From: Oceanobacillus halophilus
Lineage (GTDB): Bacteria > Bacillota > Bacilli > Bacillales > Amphibacillaceae
Reading direction: 5' to 3'
NCBI RefSeq assembly: GCF_003628505.1
Contig: NZ_RBZP01000004.1
Location: forward strand, 1-64,000
Length of the DNA: 64,000 bases
In this document: positions 43,503-53,471 of the stretch, in pieces
How positions within the stretch are numbered: the first letter of the stretch is position 1
Layout: each line of letters opens with the position of its first letter
The notes under the pieces: generated by a model
Seen by the model: only the letters and a program-made list of their open reading frames with translations
Databases searched by the model: none
Told to the model about the DNA's origin: nothing
Program-made: the position numbers and the translations under genes

Positions 43503-44657
43503 CTAGTTTAAAAAGTAATTTCTATTAAAAAATTGATATATTAAACGTTCAGGTGATGTGGTAATAAATAAATCTAAAAATAACCACATCAGTATACTAG
43601 TCAGGATACATAGATTAAAGAGCAATTTTAATGCACTATCTTTCTTTAAATAACTTGAAACTATTGAATATGATATAAAATTAAGCAACATTAAGTTTCT
43701 TACAATCCTGTAGAAATGCAAGGAAGTCATGAATAAAGGGAAAAATAGGAATCCAATTATATTTACATAAAATATCATATTTATAAAAGATATATCTGAT
43801 TGACCTGTTCTTTCCTTTTGTAATGCATTCAATTGTTCATAAGTAGTTATATTCGAATTAACTTTATTATAAATAATATTCTTCGCCCATAGTGCGAGTA
43901 AAAAGTTAAAAGTGTGGAGAGTAAAGGGTATTAAAAAACCATACTCTGTTTTTTTATCAGTATAGCTTGTAAACTTATCGACACCTATTAAGTTCTGTAT
44001 AGAAGAAATAAAAGGGATTTGATTATTATTTAAAAAGACTATTAACGCAAATATAAGAGCACTTAACGCAATACCTTTTACTAGGATTTTCTTGTTTTTT
44101 AAGTCAACAAGTAACAATACTATATACAGGGCGAATGAGACATGAATACTGCTTGCAATTATTATAGTTAATAGAAACTTAATCTTATTTTTAATCTTAT
44201 AGGAACCAAGAAATCTAATACCATATAATAGAATCGTTAGAGCAATAAAATTTCTGAATTGTTCACTATCAATTATCATTGGATATAGCATATATGCTAG
44301 AAGAATATAATTTGAGTTATAGGAATATCTTTTTATAACACCGAAATAAATAACAATTAAACATATACCGAGGATTATTAAACGAAATGTAAAAAAGTCC
44401 AAGTTTAGTATGTTTCCAAACTTCAATAGCAACATATAACCTATTTCTTTACTGTCCATTAGTCCTTGGTTACTAGCAGTTTCGTAATCAATTTTATAAT
44501 TAACATAATCATTTTGACCTAAATAATTAACTCCAGAACCACCCATTAAAATAAAGATAAATACTAATGTTGTAATTGCCAAACCCTTGGACGTTCTTTT
44601 TTTATAAGCATTAATTAAATTTGTTAATATAAAAAATAAATATAGTATCAGAGTCAC
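43503..44657 (-). CDS. EpsG-family polysaccharide polymerase (Wzy-type)
   Basis: The 384-residue protein has ~10 membrane segments. It has the EpsG-type pattern: an early YVNYKIDYETA, KEIGYMLLLKFGN, and SEQFRNFIALTILLYGIRFL. Such proteins join repeat units outside the membrane. GTG is the start. It has low similarity even to relatives, as is usual for polymerases. Confidence 0.75.
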   Translation of the reverse strand: MTLILYLFFILTNLINAYKKRTSKGLAITTLVFIFILMGGSGVNYLGQNDYVNYKIDYETASNQGLMDSKEIGYMLLLKFGNILNLDFFTFRLIILGICLIVIYFGVIKRYSYNSNYILLAYMLYPMIIDSEQFRNFIALTILLYGIRFLGSYKIKNKIKFLLTIIIASSIHVSFALYIVLLLVDLKNKKILVKGIALSALIFALIVFLNNNQIPFISSIQNLIGVDKFTSYTDKKTEYGFLIPFTLHTFNFLLALWAKNIIYNKVNSNITTYEQLNALQKERTGQSDISFINMIFYVNIIGFLFFPLFMTSLHFYRIVRNLMLLNFISYSIVSSYLKKDSALKLLFNLCILTSILMWLFLDLFITTSPERLIYQFFNRNYFLN

Positions 44658-44684
44658 TATTCATCAACCTAATCTTCATCATTT

Positions 44685-45632
44685 TCATTTGTTGTTAAAC
44701 TCATTATTCTCTACAAAAAACCTACTTATCCAGGTATCAAAATCGTAGTTATTCCTAACATTTAAATCAACTGGTATAAAGGGTTCATTCAGAAATTCAG
44801 GCAAATAATCAATATCATCTGTACCTAAAATAAAAATATTTTCTTTCCTATAAAAATCTTTATATATGATATTTCTATCATTAGTTATTAATTTTTTATT
44901 AAAGAAAAGAGCTTCTAATGGCCTCAAAGTTAAACCATTCTGATTTTCAGATACAATATCTAGGATTGCGTTACTCTTAGAAATATATTCTAATACTTTA
45001 GAATAAGGAATTCTCTCCTTATATACATCTCTGTATTTTTCATTTATTTTTTTTGTTGGAGTAATATGGAAGTAATTTGTTACCAAATTATTATTTAACC
45101 AACTTTGAATTTCTATTAACTCATTTATTCTTCCTTTGTCACCACCAACGAAAAATACATCATATTCAATTTTTCTATTTTCCAACTTCAATCCCTTAAA
45201 ATAATATTGTGAATTATATCTTAATCCATACGACTTACAATCCTTTTCATCAAATGACCAAAATTCACAATTTGTTCCAGAAAATTTGTCTAAAGGAACA
45301 CATTTATCTACTGGATTCCAAAACCAAACTATAATTCTTATATCAGGATTTTTTTTTCTAATATATTTAACCACAGGTGGTGCCAACTGAGATGCATGAA
45401 TGATTACAGTATCATAAAATTTGATATTTTTTTTCCAAGAGTTAAGCAGAAGTGAAATACTAGGCAAATGTAGCATTAAAAATAGCCTTCTAATCAATCG
45501 AAAAAAAGTACCAGATTGCGTGTACATTTGCCCAACAGTAACCCCTCTCTTTGAAGCCTCAATTGCATGAAATTCGTTACTATTTAACCAAAGAAATAAA
45601 CAACTATCTTTTTTACTATTTTTTGAACTCAT
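44685..45632 (-). CDS. Glycosyltransferase-like EPS protein
   Basis: The 315-residue protein lacks a signal peptide and reads as a GT-B-type enzyme: an N-terminal half with IIHASQLAPPVVKYIRKK and a C-terminal half with SKSNAILDIVSENQNGLTLR followed by PLEALFFNKKLITNDRNI, a nucleotide-sugar-binding-type arrangement. The donor and acceptor sugars cannot be deduced. It lies between two confident EPS genes. Confidence 0.65.
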   Translation of the reverse strand: MSSKNSKKDSCLFLWLNSNEFHAIEASKRGVTVGQMYTQSGTFFRLIRRLFLMLHLPSISLLLNSWKKNIKFYDTVIIHASQLAPPVVKYIRKKNPDIRIIVWFWNPVDKCVPLDKFSGTNCEFWSFDEKDCKSYGLRYNSQYYFKGLKLENRKIEYDVFFVGGDKGRINELIEIQSWLNNNLVTNYFHITPTKKINEKYRDVYKERIPYSKVLEYISKSNAILDIVSENQNGLTLRPLEALFFNKKLITNDRNIIYKDFYRKENIFILGTDDIDYLPEFLNEPFIPVDLNVRNNYDFDTWISRFFVENNEFNNK

Positions 45633-45659
45633 TGTCTCAATCCCTATAAGTAGTTTAAA

Positions 45660-46829
45660 TTAATGTATTTTACTATTATTAATAAATTCCTGAAAGAAAT
45701 CATATCTCCTTGTTTCAATTACATTCTTATCATATTTTATTGACTCTTTAAAATTTCTTTTTGCCTGTTCAAACATCTCTTCTGGTCCCAATCCCAACAA
45801 TATATTAGTAATTTCTAAAAAGTTATTTCTATTATTACTAAAAATATATTTATTTTCTAATAGTTCAGGAATACCAGCTGTATCTGCACCAATTGCTGGT
45901 ATCCCCCTGCTCATTGCTTCAATTAAAGCACGTGGCAAGCCTTCTTGCATACTTGGTTGAGCATATATATCAATAGTCTCTAACCACTCAAACACTTTAT
46001 TATGAGGTAAAGGACCTAAAAATTTTATATAATCACTAACTTCATATTTTTCAGCTATAGATTTTAAGAAGTTTTGATCTCCACCACCCACAAGCTGATA
46101 CTCAAAGTTTTTGATTCCTTTCTTTTTGAGTTCGCCTAATGCCTTGATAACACGTTGTTGCCCTTTATATTTAACATTAACTGCAGCGGTTGTACCAATA
46201 ATTATCTTACTTTCTTTAGTTAAGGATTTAATTTTATTAAGCCTTTTTTCAAGAACGACGTCATCAAATTCTTGCAAAGTCACATTTGAACAATTAGTGC
46301 TTTTTCCATTTGTAGGGTAACGCCTTTGTAAAAATTCATTAGTAACATATACAGCATAAGGGGCTTCTTTCACCACCTTTTTTTGTTTAAAGTAATTGTA
46401 CGGTGCTATTAGTTTACCAATAAGGTTATAATTCCATGAAGCATCCCACGAGCATCCTACTACTTCAACTAGATAGGGCTTATTATATTTTTTTGCATAT
46501 TTTATTGCTATATTGGCTAATGAACTTGTCCTTGCAATTATGAAATCAGCTTCTTTCACTTGATTTTCAATTATTTTCTTCGCTGAGAAAAAGGAATGAA
46601 GTTTAGATATTGATTTATAATTTGGCACTCTAACAAATGATGTATTTTCAATACTTGATGGCTCTAAACCTTCTTTTACTTCACTAACATCTCTCCCCCT
46701 TGTTACAAGGGTGATATTACCAAAAATATTTATATAACGCCGCATTACATCGGCAGTCAAGCTTCCACTTGTATAGTACTGTCCTTGTTTTTTTAAGAAA
46801 ACATGACTGTGTACAAATATTGTTTTCAT
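45660..46829 (-). CDS. GT4-family glycosyltransferase
   Basis: The 389-residue GT-B enzyme has GTTAAVNVKYKGQQRVIKAL at the start of the C-terminal domain and PSMQEGLPRALIEAMSRGIP with the EX7E-type motif. It transfers a sugar during repeat-unit assembly on the cytosolic face. Its start overlaps the stop of the pyruvyltransferase gene by 4 nt. Confidence 0.88.
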   Translation of the reverse strand: MKTIFVHSHVFLKKQGQYYTSGSLTADVMRRYINIFGNITLVTRGRDVSEVKEGLEPSSIENTSFVRVPNYKSISKLHSFFSAKKIIENQVKEADFIIARTSSLANIAIKYAKKYNKPYLVEVVGCSWDASWNYNLIGKLIAPYNYFKQKKVVKEAPYAVYVTNEFLQRRYPTNGKSTNCSNVTLQEFDDVVLEKRLNKIKSLTKESKIIIGTTAAVNVKYKGQQRVIKALGELKKKGIKNFEYQLVGGGDQNFLKSIAEKYEVSDYIKFLGPLPHNKVFEWLETIDIYAQPSMQEGLPRALIEAMSRGIPAIGADTAGIPELLENKYIFSNNRNNFLEITNILLGLGPEEMFEQAKRNFKESIKYDKNVIETRRYDFFQEFINNSKIH

Positions 46830-48145
46830 TTATTATCTCCACCTAGGTCATTGTAATCTTTAACCAAATTTGCTAACTTTCGATGCTGTTCATCTATTTC
46901 AATTTTACATTTCTTTAAGTGAGAACGGATATCTTGATCGTTTTCATTTAATTTGCTAATAGTTGATATCGCTTTTTCAGCACCAAATTCACTGATTGAA
47001 ATTGCATATTGGCCTATACCTAAGTCATGCATAATGCCTTGTCCTTTGTTTCCACCATATGTTATTGCAATTGATGGAATTCCCTCAGATAATGCAAAAA
47101 TCACCGAATGAAACCTTGTGCCTACAACAAAATCGAAGTCACTATATATGGATTTTAAATCCCTACACGTGTATTCTACATTAGAAATTAAAGAATATTC
47201 TCCTGTATTCAACTTTGATACTATCTGAGATATACATGTTCCATCATCTTCATGTGTTGTTTCAGATAGGGTATGTTCAATAAATACGGGCAAATAGTTA
47301 TTTTCATAGAGCCATTTTGAAAATTTAACTATTCCATCCAAATATTCTTGATATTTTTTTGCAGGGTCAGAACTTCTAGGAAATCTATAAGGTCTGGCAG
47401 TAATTGCAACTAATTTTCTGCCTGGATATTGTTCACGAAGATCAATAACTTCCGAATTATCTCTCTCATTTTTTTCTAGGGCAAATCCTAAATCAGGAAA
47501 CTGTTGTGAATCTACTCCTATCTCCGTGAGCATCTTTTTTGATATACTTTCTCTAACTGTAACAACTTTACTGCGATTTAATACTTTACGTACTAGCCAA
47601 GCTATTCCAATTCCATCGAACGGACCAAATGAATTTGGCATAACAAAAACAGGTTTGCCTAAAGATTGAGCGAGTAAGACATGGAATAATTGAAAATAGA
47701 CTGTATAAGAATCAGTAAGTTTCCCTGATGAATGTATAAATCCTCCACCTTTTACAAAGCACGCATCGCTTTCTTTCAAAATATTTAATGTCTCTTTTTC
47801 ACTTTTTGATAAAAACGGAGATATAAGCATTCTGGTAATACTCGTTAAAAGAAATAAGCTTTTAAGTAAATCCAATAGTGCTACAGAACCCCATTTTAAA
47901 ATTAAAGCTTTATTATATTGATTGTTCTCTTTAGATTTAAATTTTCTACTAGGGTGTTTAAGAATAGGTAACAGCACTTCTATTCCAATTTTATGCGACT
48001 GCTTAGCTAAGCTTTTCTTTTGAGCTAGCATATAAAACTTGCCTTTACAACCTGCCTTCTTTGCAATCCCCATAGTTTCCCAAACAAGCGCTTGGTCACC
48101 ACGGTTTAAATCACCACTAGATGGAAGAATTACATACTTTTTCAC
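46826..48145 (-). CDS. Polysaccharide pyruvyl transferase (WcaK/CsaB-like)
   Basis: The 439-residue protein has the family pattern: SGDLNRGDQALVWETM at the N-terminus, SDACFVKGGGFIHS, FVMPNSFGPF and GTRFHSVIFALSEGIPSIAI. It adds a pyruvate ketal to a sugar residue, giving the polymer negative charge. Pyruvylation of this polymer is inferred from the family. Confidence 0.85.
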   Translation of the reverse strand: MKKYVILPSSGDLNRGDQALVWETMGIAKKAGCKGKFYMLAQKKSLAKQSHKIGIEVLLPILKHPSRKFKSKENNQYNKALILKWGSVALLDLLKSLFLLTSITRMLISPFLSKSEKETLNILKESDACFVKGGGFIHSSGKLTDSYTVYFQLFHVLLAQSLGKPVFVMPNSFGPFDGIGIAWLVRKVLNRSKVVTVRESISKKMLTEIGVDSQQFPDLGFALEKNERDNSEVIDLREQYPGRKLVAITARPYRFPRSSDPAKKYQEYLDGIVKFSKWLYENNYLPVFIEHTLSETTHEDDGTCISQIVSKLNTGEYSLISNVEYTCRDLKSIYSDFDFVVGTRFHSVIFALSEGIPSIAITYGGNKGQGIMHDLGIGQYAISISEFGAEKAISTISKLNENDQDIRSHLKKCKIEIDEQHRKLANLVKDYNDLGGDNK

Positions 48146-49267
48146 TTAGTTAATCTCCTCTTCATGACTATTTTTGTAAATATTACTTATGTTTTTCAAA
48201 ACATTATTTTTATCAAATTTCTTAATTCTATTTTGATTAAAAAAGCTAAACTCATCTCTTAACATAGGACTCTTTAAAATCTTATCTATATACATAGCAA
48301 AACCATCAACATCATTTGGATTAACTAGATATCCACCTTTATCGTTTATTATGAGATCTCTATTCCCTCTAATATCTGAGCAGATAACCGATAATCCACT
48401 AGCCATTGCTTCCATTAGAGCTACAGATAAACCTTCTCTAAATGAAGGGAAAATAAAAACATCAGAAACCTTGCAGATTTCCGCAATATCATTTCGATAG
48501 CCTAACAACTTTACTTGTTCCTTTAACCCTAATTCTTCTATCAATTCTTTCAATTGATTTTCATAGGGTCCTTGGCCACATATTAGATAATAGTAATTTG
48601 GGTTGTTTAATTTTGCTACAGCTTTGATAACTGTTTCATGATTTTTGTTTCTATTAAGTTCACCTAATGAAAGCATAATATATGCTCCATCGGGAACTCC
48701 TAAGTCACGACGTTTTATGGTTTTATCTACATTTACTTCAGAAAACCTTTTGGTTTCTATTCCGACACCTGGTACATACTTAACACTCTTGGCTTTAAAC
48801 GAACTATTGGCTCTTTCATAGTCTTCTTTATTAATCGTTATTATCACATTTGTATATTTAGCCATCCATCGCTCAGATGGATAATATAAAAGCCAGTTTT
48901 TAAGTGGAGCTCCTTTAAAAAAATGAAACCCGTGTGCAGTATAAATCATTTTTACATTGTCCATATTTCTGCAAGCAAGTCTTGCACAAAATGAAGCTAT
49001 AGGTGTATGTGTATGAACTAAATCATACTTCTCATCATGTATAAGCTTTTTTAATTTCCTATAAGCACTATAATTTTCTTTTCTTAAAGGAGACCTTTGA
49101 AATTCTAAGTTATAAACCTTACAACCACGTCTTATTAATTCAGAATTAATTGGCTTTACCATATTACAAGCCATATCAACAGTATGCCCTTGATCTAATA
49201 GCATATTTATATGGTCTGTAAAAAAACCCATAGTATTTGAGATTGTTGTTACATAAAGAATCTTCAT
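48146..49267 (-). CDS. GT4-family glycosyltransferase (EpsD-like)
   Basis: The 373-residue enzyme starts MKILYVTTISNTMGFFTDH, has VHTHTPIASFCARLA, TAHGFHFFKGAP and FPSFREGLSVALMEAMASGL. These are typical of EpsD/CapM-type transferases that add GlcNAc- or fucosamine-type sugars. ATG at 49267 gives the usual family start and good spacing from GAGG; in-frame GTG at 49279 overlaps the ribosome site. Confidence 0.88.
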   Translation of the reverse strand: MKILYVTTISNTMGFFTDHINMLLDQGHTVDMACNMVKPINSELIRRGCKVYNLEFQRSPLRKENYSAYRKLKKLIHDEKYDLVHTHTPIASFCARLACRNMDNVKMIYTAHGFHFFKGAPLKNWLLYYPSERWMAKYTNVIITINKEDYERANSSFKAKSVKYVPGVGIETKRFSEVNVDKTIKRRDLGVPDGAYIMLSLGELNRNKNHETVIKAVAKLNNPNYYYLICGQGPYENQLKELIEELGLKEQVKLLGYRNDIAEICKVSDVFIFPSFREGLSVALMEAMASGLSVICSDIRGNRDLIINDKGGYLVNPNDVDGFAMYIDKILKSPMLRDEFSFFNQNRIKKFDKNNVLKNISNIYKNSHEEEIN

Positions 49268-49305
49268 CATTTTCCTCACAATATATTTAAATTCTCTTAT
49301 TTGAA

Positions 49306-50313
49306 CTAAACTAAACTTTCTTGTTTTACATTTTTACTCCTATAAGCCGGAAAGTAGTTATCTTCTTCCACAACCTTGTTTATTTCACAAAGTTTCTCAT
49401 AGATATATTTATTCCATATCTTTTTTCCTATATAAAATTCAAATTCAGTATTTTTTCCGAACTGCTTTTTAAAAGAGAAAAGGGAATCTTTAGGATCATT
49501 CGTACGTCCACCACCATGATGAATTAACCTGTATCCATTTTTCTTCCCCCATTCTGTAACCGCAAATCTTAATATATATGCTGGTGACAAATAAAGGAAT
49601 TCACTAAGGGTACCAGATAGATGTATGTGTATTGTCTCGCCATAAATAAAATAGAATCCCATAGCTATAGTTTGTCCTTGGTATATGGCTTCTACTAATA
49701 ATAGATTGTCCCTAAATAGTTTTACACTTCGATTAAAGTAATCATCATTAAAGTAATAATAGTCATCGGCGTTATTACGATTCATTGTTGAATAATAAAT
49801 TTTTTTGAATTCACTAATATCGGTTGGAGCTTTTGTAATTTTATAACTTATATCTTCTTTTAGTGCTTTCCTAATATTTTTCCTACATGACTTTGAAAAC
49901 TCCGATTGAAAGGGATCGTTGAAATCCACTAGATTAGTTCCGACAGTATTTCTAATATGGTTTATTTCATAACACTCTTTAAAATCTATAGCGTTTCCTT
50001 CAATTGGATGGAATCTTACAAATTCACTCACGATATCATTATCATTACAGTATTTTTGAAACTCATCCTCAAAATTCTTTACCAGTTCAACCCTATAGCC
50101 TTCCTTGCACTCAATTATTAACGGCCCACCATACCCATAGGGTGTCACAAGATCATAATATTTTTTACCATTAACCGAAAAGGGTATTTCACGTTTTATG
50201 AATAGATGAAATACTTTACCTATAGAACTGTTATATTCAAAGACCTCGCTCTTACCGTTTTCAATATCCTCATACAACTTCCCATAATTTTCTTCAAAAT
50301 ATATGTCATTCAT
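49306..50313 (-). CDS. FemAB/GNAT-fold transferase in the EPS cluster
   Basis: The 335-residue protein has two GNAT-like halves: YYDLVTPYGYGGPLI early, RKNIRKALKEDISYKI in the middle, and MGFYFIYGETIHIHLSG followed by GHHGGGR-like IHHGGGRTNDPKDSLFSFKK. These features mark FemAB-like aminoacyl/acyl transferases found in EPS and peptidoglycan loci. It may add an amino-acid or acyl group to the amino sugar. The start overlaps the upstream GNAT stop (ATGA). Confidence 0.75.
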   Translation of the reverse strand: MNDIYFEENYGKLYEDIENGKSEVFEYNSSIGKVFHLFIKREIPFSVNGKKYYDLVTPYGYGGPLIIECKEGYRVELVKNFEDEFQKYCNDNDIVSEFVRFHPIEGNAIDFKECYEINHIRNTVGTNLVDFNDPFQSEFSKSCRKNIRKALKEDISYKITKAPTDISEFKKIYYSTMNRNNADDYYYFNDDYFNRSVKLFRDNLLLVEAIYQGQTIAMGFYFIYGETIHIHLSGTLSEFLYLSPAYILRFAVTEWGKKNGYRLIHHGGGRTNDPKDSLFSFKKQFGKNTEFEFYIGKKIWNKYIYEKLCEINKVVEEDNYFPAYRSKNVKQESLV

Positions 50314-50771
50314 TTTAACAACCTCTTTTTCATAACAAGCCGCTCAACTTCAAAATTCCTGTTCAGATAAAAATTAACAGCATTCTCATTATTTTTAGTA
50401 ACAAGTAATTCGATTTCTTCTATTCCTCTTTTACTTGCATATTCTTCAACCATATTCCAAAGGGTATTTCCCAGACCTCTGCGTCTAAAATTCTCATCGA
50501 CAACAAAATGATTTATATGAATTAATTTACCCTTCGGTGTATCCTTTTCAAAAAACCACACAAAACCAGCTAAGCTTTCGTCAATTTCACTTCCATAAAC
50601 TAAAGCCTTTTTTTCATTTAAATATACTTTAAGTGATTCAACTCGATCATAAAATGATGTTGGTTCATAATTTAATTCTGGAAAACTCTTCTCAAATGAT
50701 TGCTTCAGCATTGTAACTATTTCTTCTTTATATTTTTCAATATCATCTATTGTTAACTTAAATATCTGCAT
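50310..50771 (-). CDS. GNAT N-acetyltransferase
   Basis: The 153-residue GNAT has the acetyl-CoA loop VVDENFRRRGLGNTLW and a C-terminal strand pattern ELLVTKNNENAVNFYLNRNF. ATG at 50771 is preferred, with AGAGGGG ~9 nt upstream; it overlaps the end of the sugar transferase gene by 14 nt. Beside an aminotransferase and the initiating transferase it probably acetylates the 4-amino sugar nucleotide, a job that a left-handed beta-helix enzyme (EpsM/PglD) does in B. subtilis and Campylobacter. Confidence 0.8.
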   Translation of the reverse strand: MQIFKLTIDDIEKYKEEIVTMLKQSFEKSFPELNYEPTSFYDRVESLKVYLNEKKALVYGSEIDESLAGFVWFFEKDTPKGKLIHINHFVVDENFRRRGLGNTLWNMVEEYASKRGIEEIELLVTKNNENAVNFYLNRNFEVERLVMKKRLLK

Positions 50772-51408
50772 GGTTTGAAACCCCTCTTTCAACATCTAAG
50801 CTTTTAATAACATGTTGATTTCCCACAGCAATGTCTTTTCTTTGTATTACCTTTTTTAATGTGAGAAAAATAATATAAACATCCTGAGTAAAAGAAACGC
50901 TCTGTGCATATTGAACGTCAAGTTGTAGACGTTTATTCCACTCTAATAAATTCCTTCCGCTTACCTGTGATAAACCTGTTAATCCAGGTCTAACATTATG
51001 ACGGACTCTTTCTTTATCAGTGTAATAAGGTAAGTATCTTATTAATAGTGGTCTAGGACCAACAATAGACATATCCCCCTTTAAAATATTGAATAGTTCT
51101 GGGAGTTCGTCTAATGATGTTGACCGTAGTAACTTCCCAAATTTAGTTAGTCTAACCTGATCCGGTAATAAATCTCCATTATTATTCCTCTCATCGGTCA
51201 TTGTTCGAAACTTATACATCGTAAAAATCTTTTCATTCAACCCTGGTCGCTCCTGCTTAAATAGCACAGGACTACCTAACTTCGTTCTCACAAGTAGCGC
51301 AACTATTAGAAATACTGGACTAAGAACAATAATAGCGATTAAAGAAAGCATGAAATCCATTGGTCTTTTTACAAACCTTCTATAAATACCACCTTTGGAA
51401 TTCTTCAT
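50758..51408 (-). CDS. Initiating sugar-phosphate transferase (EpsL/WcaJ/PglC-like)
   Basis: The 216-residue protein has one N-terminal membrane segment (residues ~12-35) and the bacterial sugar transferase domain: SPVLFKQERPGLNEKIF, YKFRTMTDERN, RSTSLDELPELFNIL, MSIVGPRPLL and RPGLTGLSQVSGRN. It moves a sugar-1-phosphate from a UDP-sugar to undecaprenyl phosphate, starting each repeat unit. ATG at 51408 shares a base with the aminotransferase stop (TAATG). Confidence 0.92.
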   Translation of the reverse strand: MKNSKGGIYRRFVKRPMDFMLSLIAIIVLSPVFLIVALLVRTKLGSPVLFKQERPGLNEKIFTMYKFRTMTDERNNNGDLLPDQVRLTKFGKLLRSTSLDELPELFNILKGDMSIVGPRPLLIRYLPYYTDKERVRHNVRPGLTGLSQVSGRNLLEWNKRLQLDVQYAQSVSFTQDVYIIFLTLKKVIQRKDIAVGNQHVIKSLDVERGVSNHADI

Positions 51409-52538
51409 TATTCTAACCACAACCCTTTGATATTCTTTACAACTCTTTCTAAGTCTTCATCCGTCATCTTCGTATCAGAAGGCAAACATACACCATTCTC
51501 AAACAACTTTTCTGATACACCTGTTCCAACAAAATCATACTTCTCAAAGAAAGGCTGCATATGCATTGGCTTCCAAACTGGCCTTGATTCAATATTCTCT
51601 TTTTCAAGAGTCTCCATAATATCAATCGGTCTAACTTTGCCATTTAGAGTCATTGAACTTAACCAGTAGTTAGGCTCATTCCACTCATTGCTAGGCATGA
51701 ATTCAATACCTTCAAGCGCTCCAAGCTCTCTTTTATAGAATTCAAAAATGTAGTTCTTTTTGGCAACTCTTTGATCTAGCACTTTGAGCTGCCCTCTGCC
51801 AATCCCAGCAACAACATTACTCATCCGATAATTAAATCCTAATTCACTATGTTGATAATGCCTTGCTTGATCCCGGGATTGAGTGGCCCAAAATCTTGCC
51901 TTAGCAATTCTCTCTTCATTATTAGAAACAAGCATTCCACCACCAGAAGTAGTGATAATTTTGTTCCCATTAAAAGAGAAGATGCCATAATCGCCAAAAG
52001 TCCCTGTTTGCTTACCTTTATAGTAAGTACCCAATGACTCAGCAGCATCTTCTATAACCGGTACATTATGTTTCTTACAAATATCCATAATCTTATCCAT
52101 ATCAGCGGACAAGCCATATAGATGAACAACAATAACTGCCTTTACTTCTGGATACTTCTCAAATGCTTTTTCCAAAGCAATAGGACTCATGTTCCAAGTT
52201 TCATAATCACTATCTATAAAAACAGGAACTGCATTTTGATAGATGATTGGATTTGCAGTAGCAGAAAAAGTAAGTGTTGGACAAAATACAATATCCCCAT
52301 CTCCAACTCCCGCCGCTTTAAGAGCTAAGTGTATAGCAGCAGTACCAGAAGAAAGTGCCGCAGCAGCCTTAGAACCAACCTTCTCGGCCAGTTCTTTTTC
52401 AAATTCATTTACGTTTTCTCCAAGAGGAGCAATCCAGTTAGTATCAAAAGCCTCTTGTACATACTGCATTTCGTAACCCTCATCACTCATATGTGGTGAA
52501 GAGAGGAATATTCTTTCTTTCACTTTAGTCGACTCCAT
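51408..52538 (-). CDS. DegT/DnrJ/EryC1-type sugar aminotransferase (EpsN/PglE-like)
   Basis: The 376-residue PLP enzyme has ALSSGTAAIHLALKAAGV, VIEDAAESLGTYYKGKQTG and GIFSFNGNKIITTSGGGML with the catalytic Lys in FNGNK. It transaminates the 4-keto sugar nucleotide made by the 4,6-dehydratase to a 4-amino-4,6-dideoxy sugar. It heads the second part of the EPS operon. A 900-bp repeat-rich region lies upstream, so its transcription may be regulated separately. Confidence 0.92.
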   Translation of the reverse strand: MESTKVKERIFLSSPHMSDEGYEMQYVQEAFDTNWIAPLGENVNEFEKELAEKVGSKAAAALSSGTAAIHLALKAAGVGDGDIVFCPTLTFSATANPIIYQNAVPVFIDSDYETWNMSPIALEKAFEKYPEVKAVIVVHLYGLSADMDKIMDICKKHNVPVIEDAAESLGTYYKGKQTGTFGDYGIFSFNGNKIITTSGGGMLVSNNEERIAKARFWATQSRDQARHYQHSELGFNYRMSNVVAGIGRGQLKVLDQRVAKKNYIFEFYKRELGALEGIEFMPSNEWNEPNYWLSSMTLNGKVRPIDIMETLEKENIESRPVWKPMHMQPFFEKYDFVGTGVSEKLFENGVCLPSDTKMTDEDLERVVKNIKGLWLE

Positions 52539-52559
52539 CTTCTAGACTTCCTTCCCTTG

Positions 52560-53470
52560 TTAAGTTAATATTTTAGTAGATTAGGACTTACTTGGAACCT
52601 TCAAAACTCCAACCAACTACTAAACCACTAAAATTGTTATCTACTTCTGATAGCCACCTCGCATTTTATATTCAATATGCGAAATAGATGAAAAATCAAC
52701 ATATAGTATGTTTTGTCGTTACAAACTGATTTTTAATACTACATATTGCGTATTGTTATCATATTACGATACTCACCTCGGATATAATATTCAATATGAG
52801 AAATAGATGAAAAAATCAACATATAGTATGTTTTACCGAATTTAATTAAATTTTAATACTACATATTGTGTTTTCTTATCAAATTACAATACTCACCTCG
52901 TTACCACTATGCAACACATTTACGCAAATTTCAATACTACATATTGTGTTTTATCCATATCCGATATTCACCTCGTAATATCTATTCAATCTACCTAACA
53001 AATACGAAATAGATATTTACTTCATAACCGCTTCAAATCGCCTTTCTTCCTATTATATATACCATTCAATCAATCTATAAATCTCACTAAAAAACCCTCA
53101 AACCCTTATCCCGCAAGGTTTCTAGCGTTCAATCTAACTGCGATACTCAGTTCCTTAACTCCATTCAATATTTTCCATATTTTAGGTTGCTGAAAAGCCC
53201 GTCAAATCAACGTTTTCTAAAACCAAAATACCTGATTTTAGGCATTTTATCTTCATATACTAACAAAATGGTACTATGTTATATAGATAAATCCCATATA
53301 TTGTATAATATAATGATTTTTCACTGGTTTTAACACAATATGTTGTGGTTATCTATTGACCATTCTGACTTCCACACCACCATCCAATCACCAAATAACT
53401 AAAAAAATGGGAAACCGAAGCAAACCAGCAATCCTATACCCTTCCCATCTAAAATCCACTTCTAATACAC
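52560..53470 (-). promoter_or_regulatory. Tandem-repeat upstream region of the second EPS operon
   Basis: The motif CGAGGTGRSTATC (minus strand) occurs at 52655, 52774, 52894 and 52969 (spacing 119, 120, 75 bp). The units also share ACATATTG-YGT and CAACATATAGTATGTTTT blocks. Further out, ACACAATATGTTGTG (~53328-53345) is a near-palindrome of the same theme, and ATATTGTATAATATAATG gives promoter-like bases. Each of three units has GAGGTGA followed 9-10 nt later by a start codon and a 7-12 codon frame. No ordinary gene is present. Confidence 0.55.
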
Positions 53471-53471
53471 C

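Noticed and set aside
52560-53000. CRISPR-like repeat
   Set aside because: Only four units at unequal spacing, with the whole unit (not just a spacer-flanking repeat) similar.
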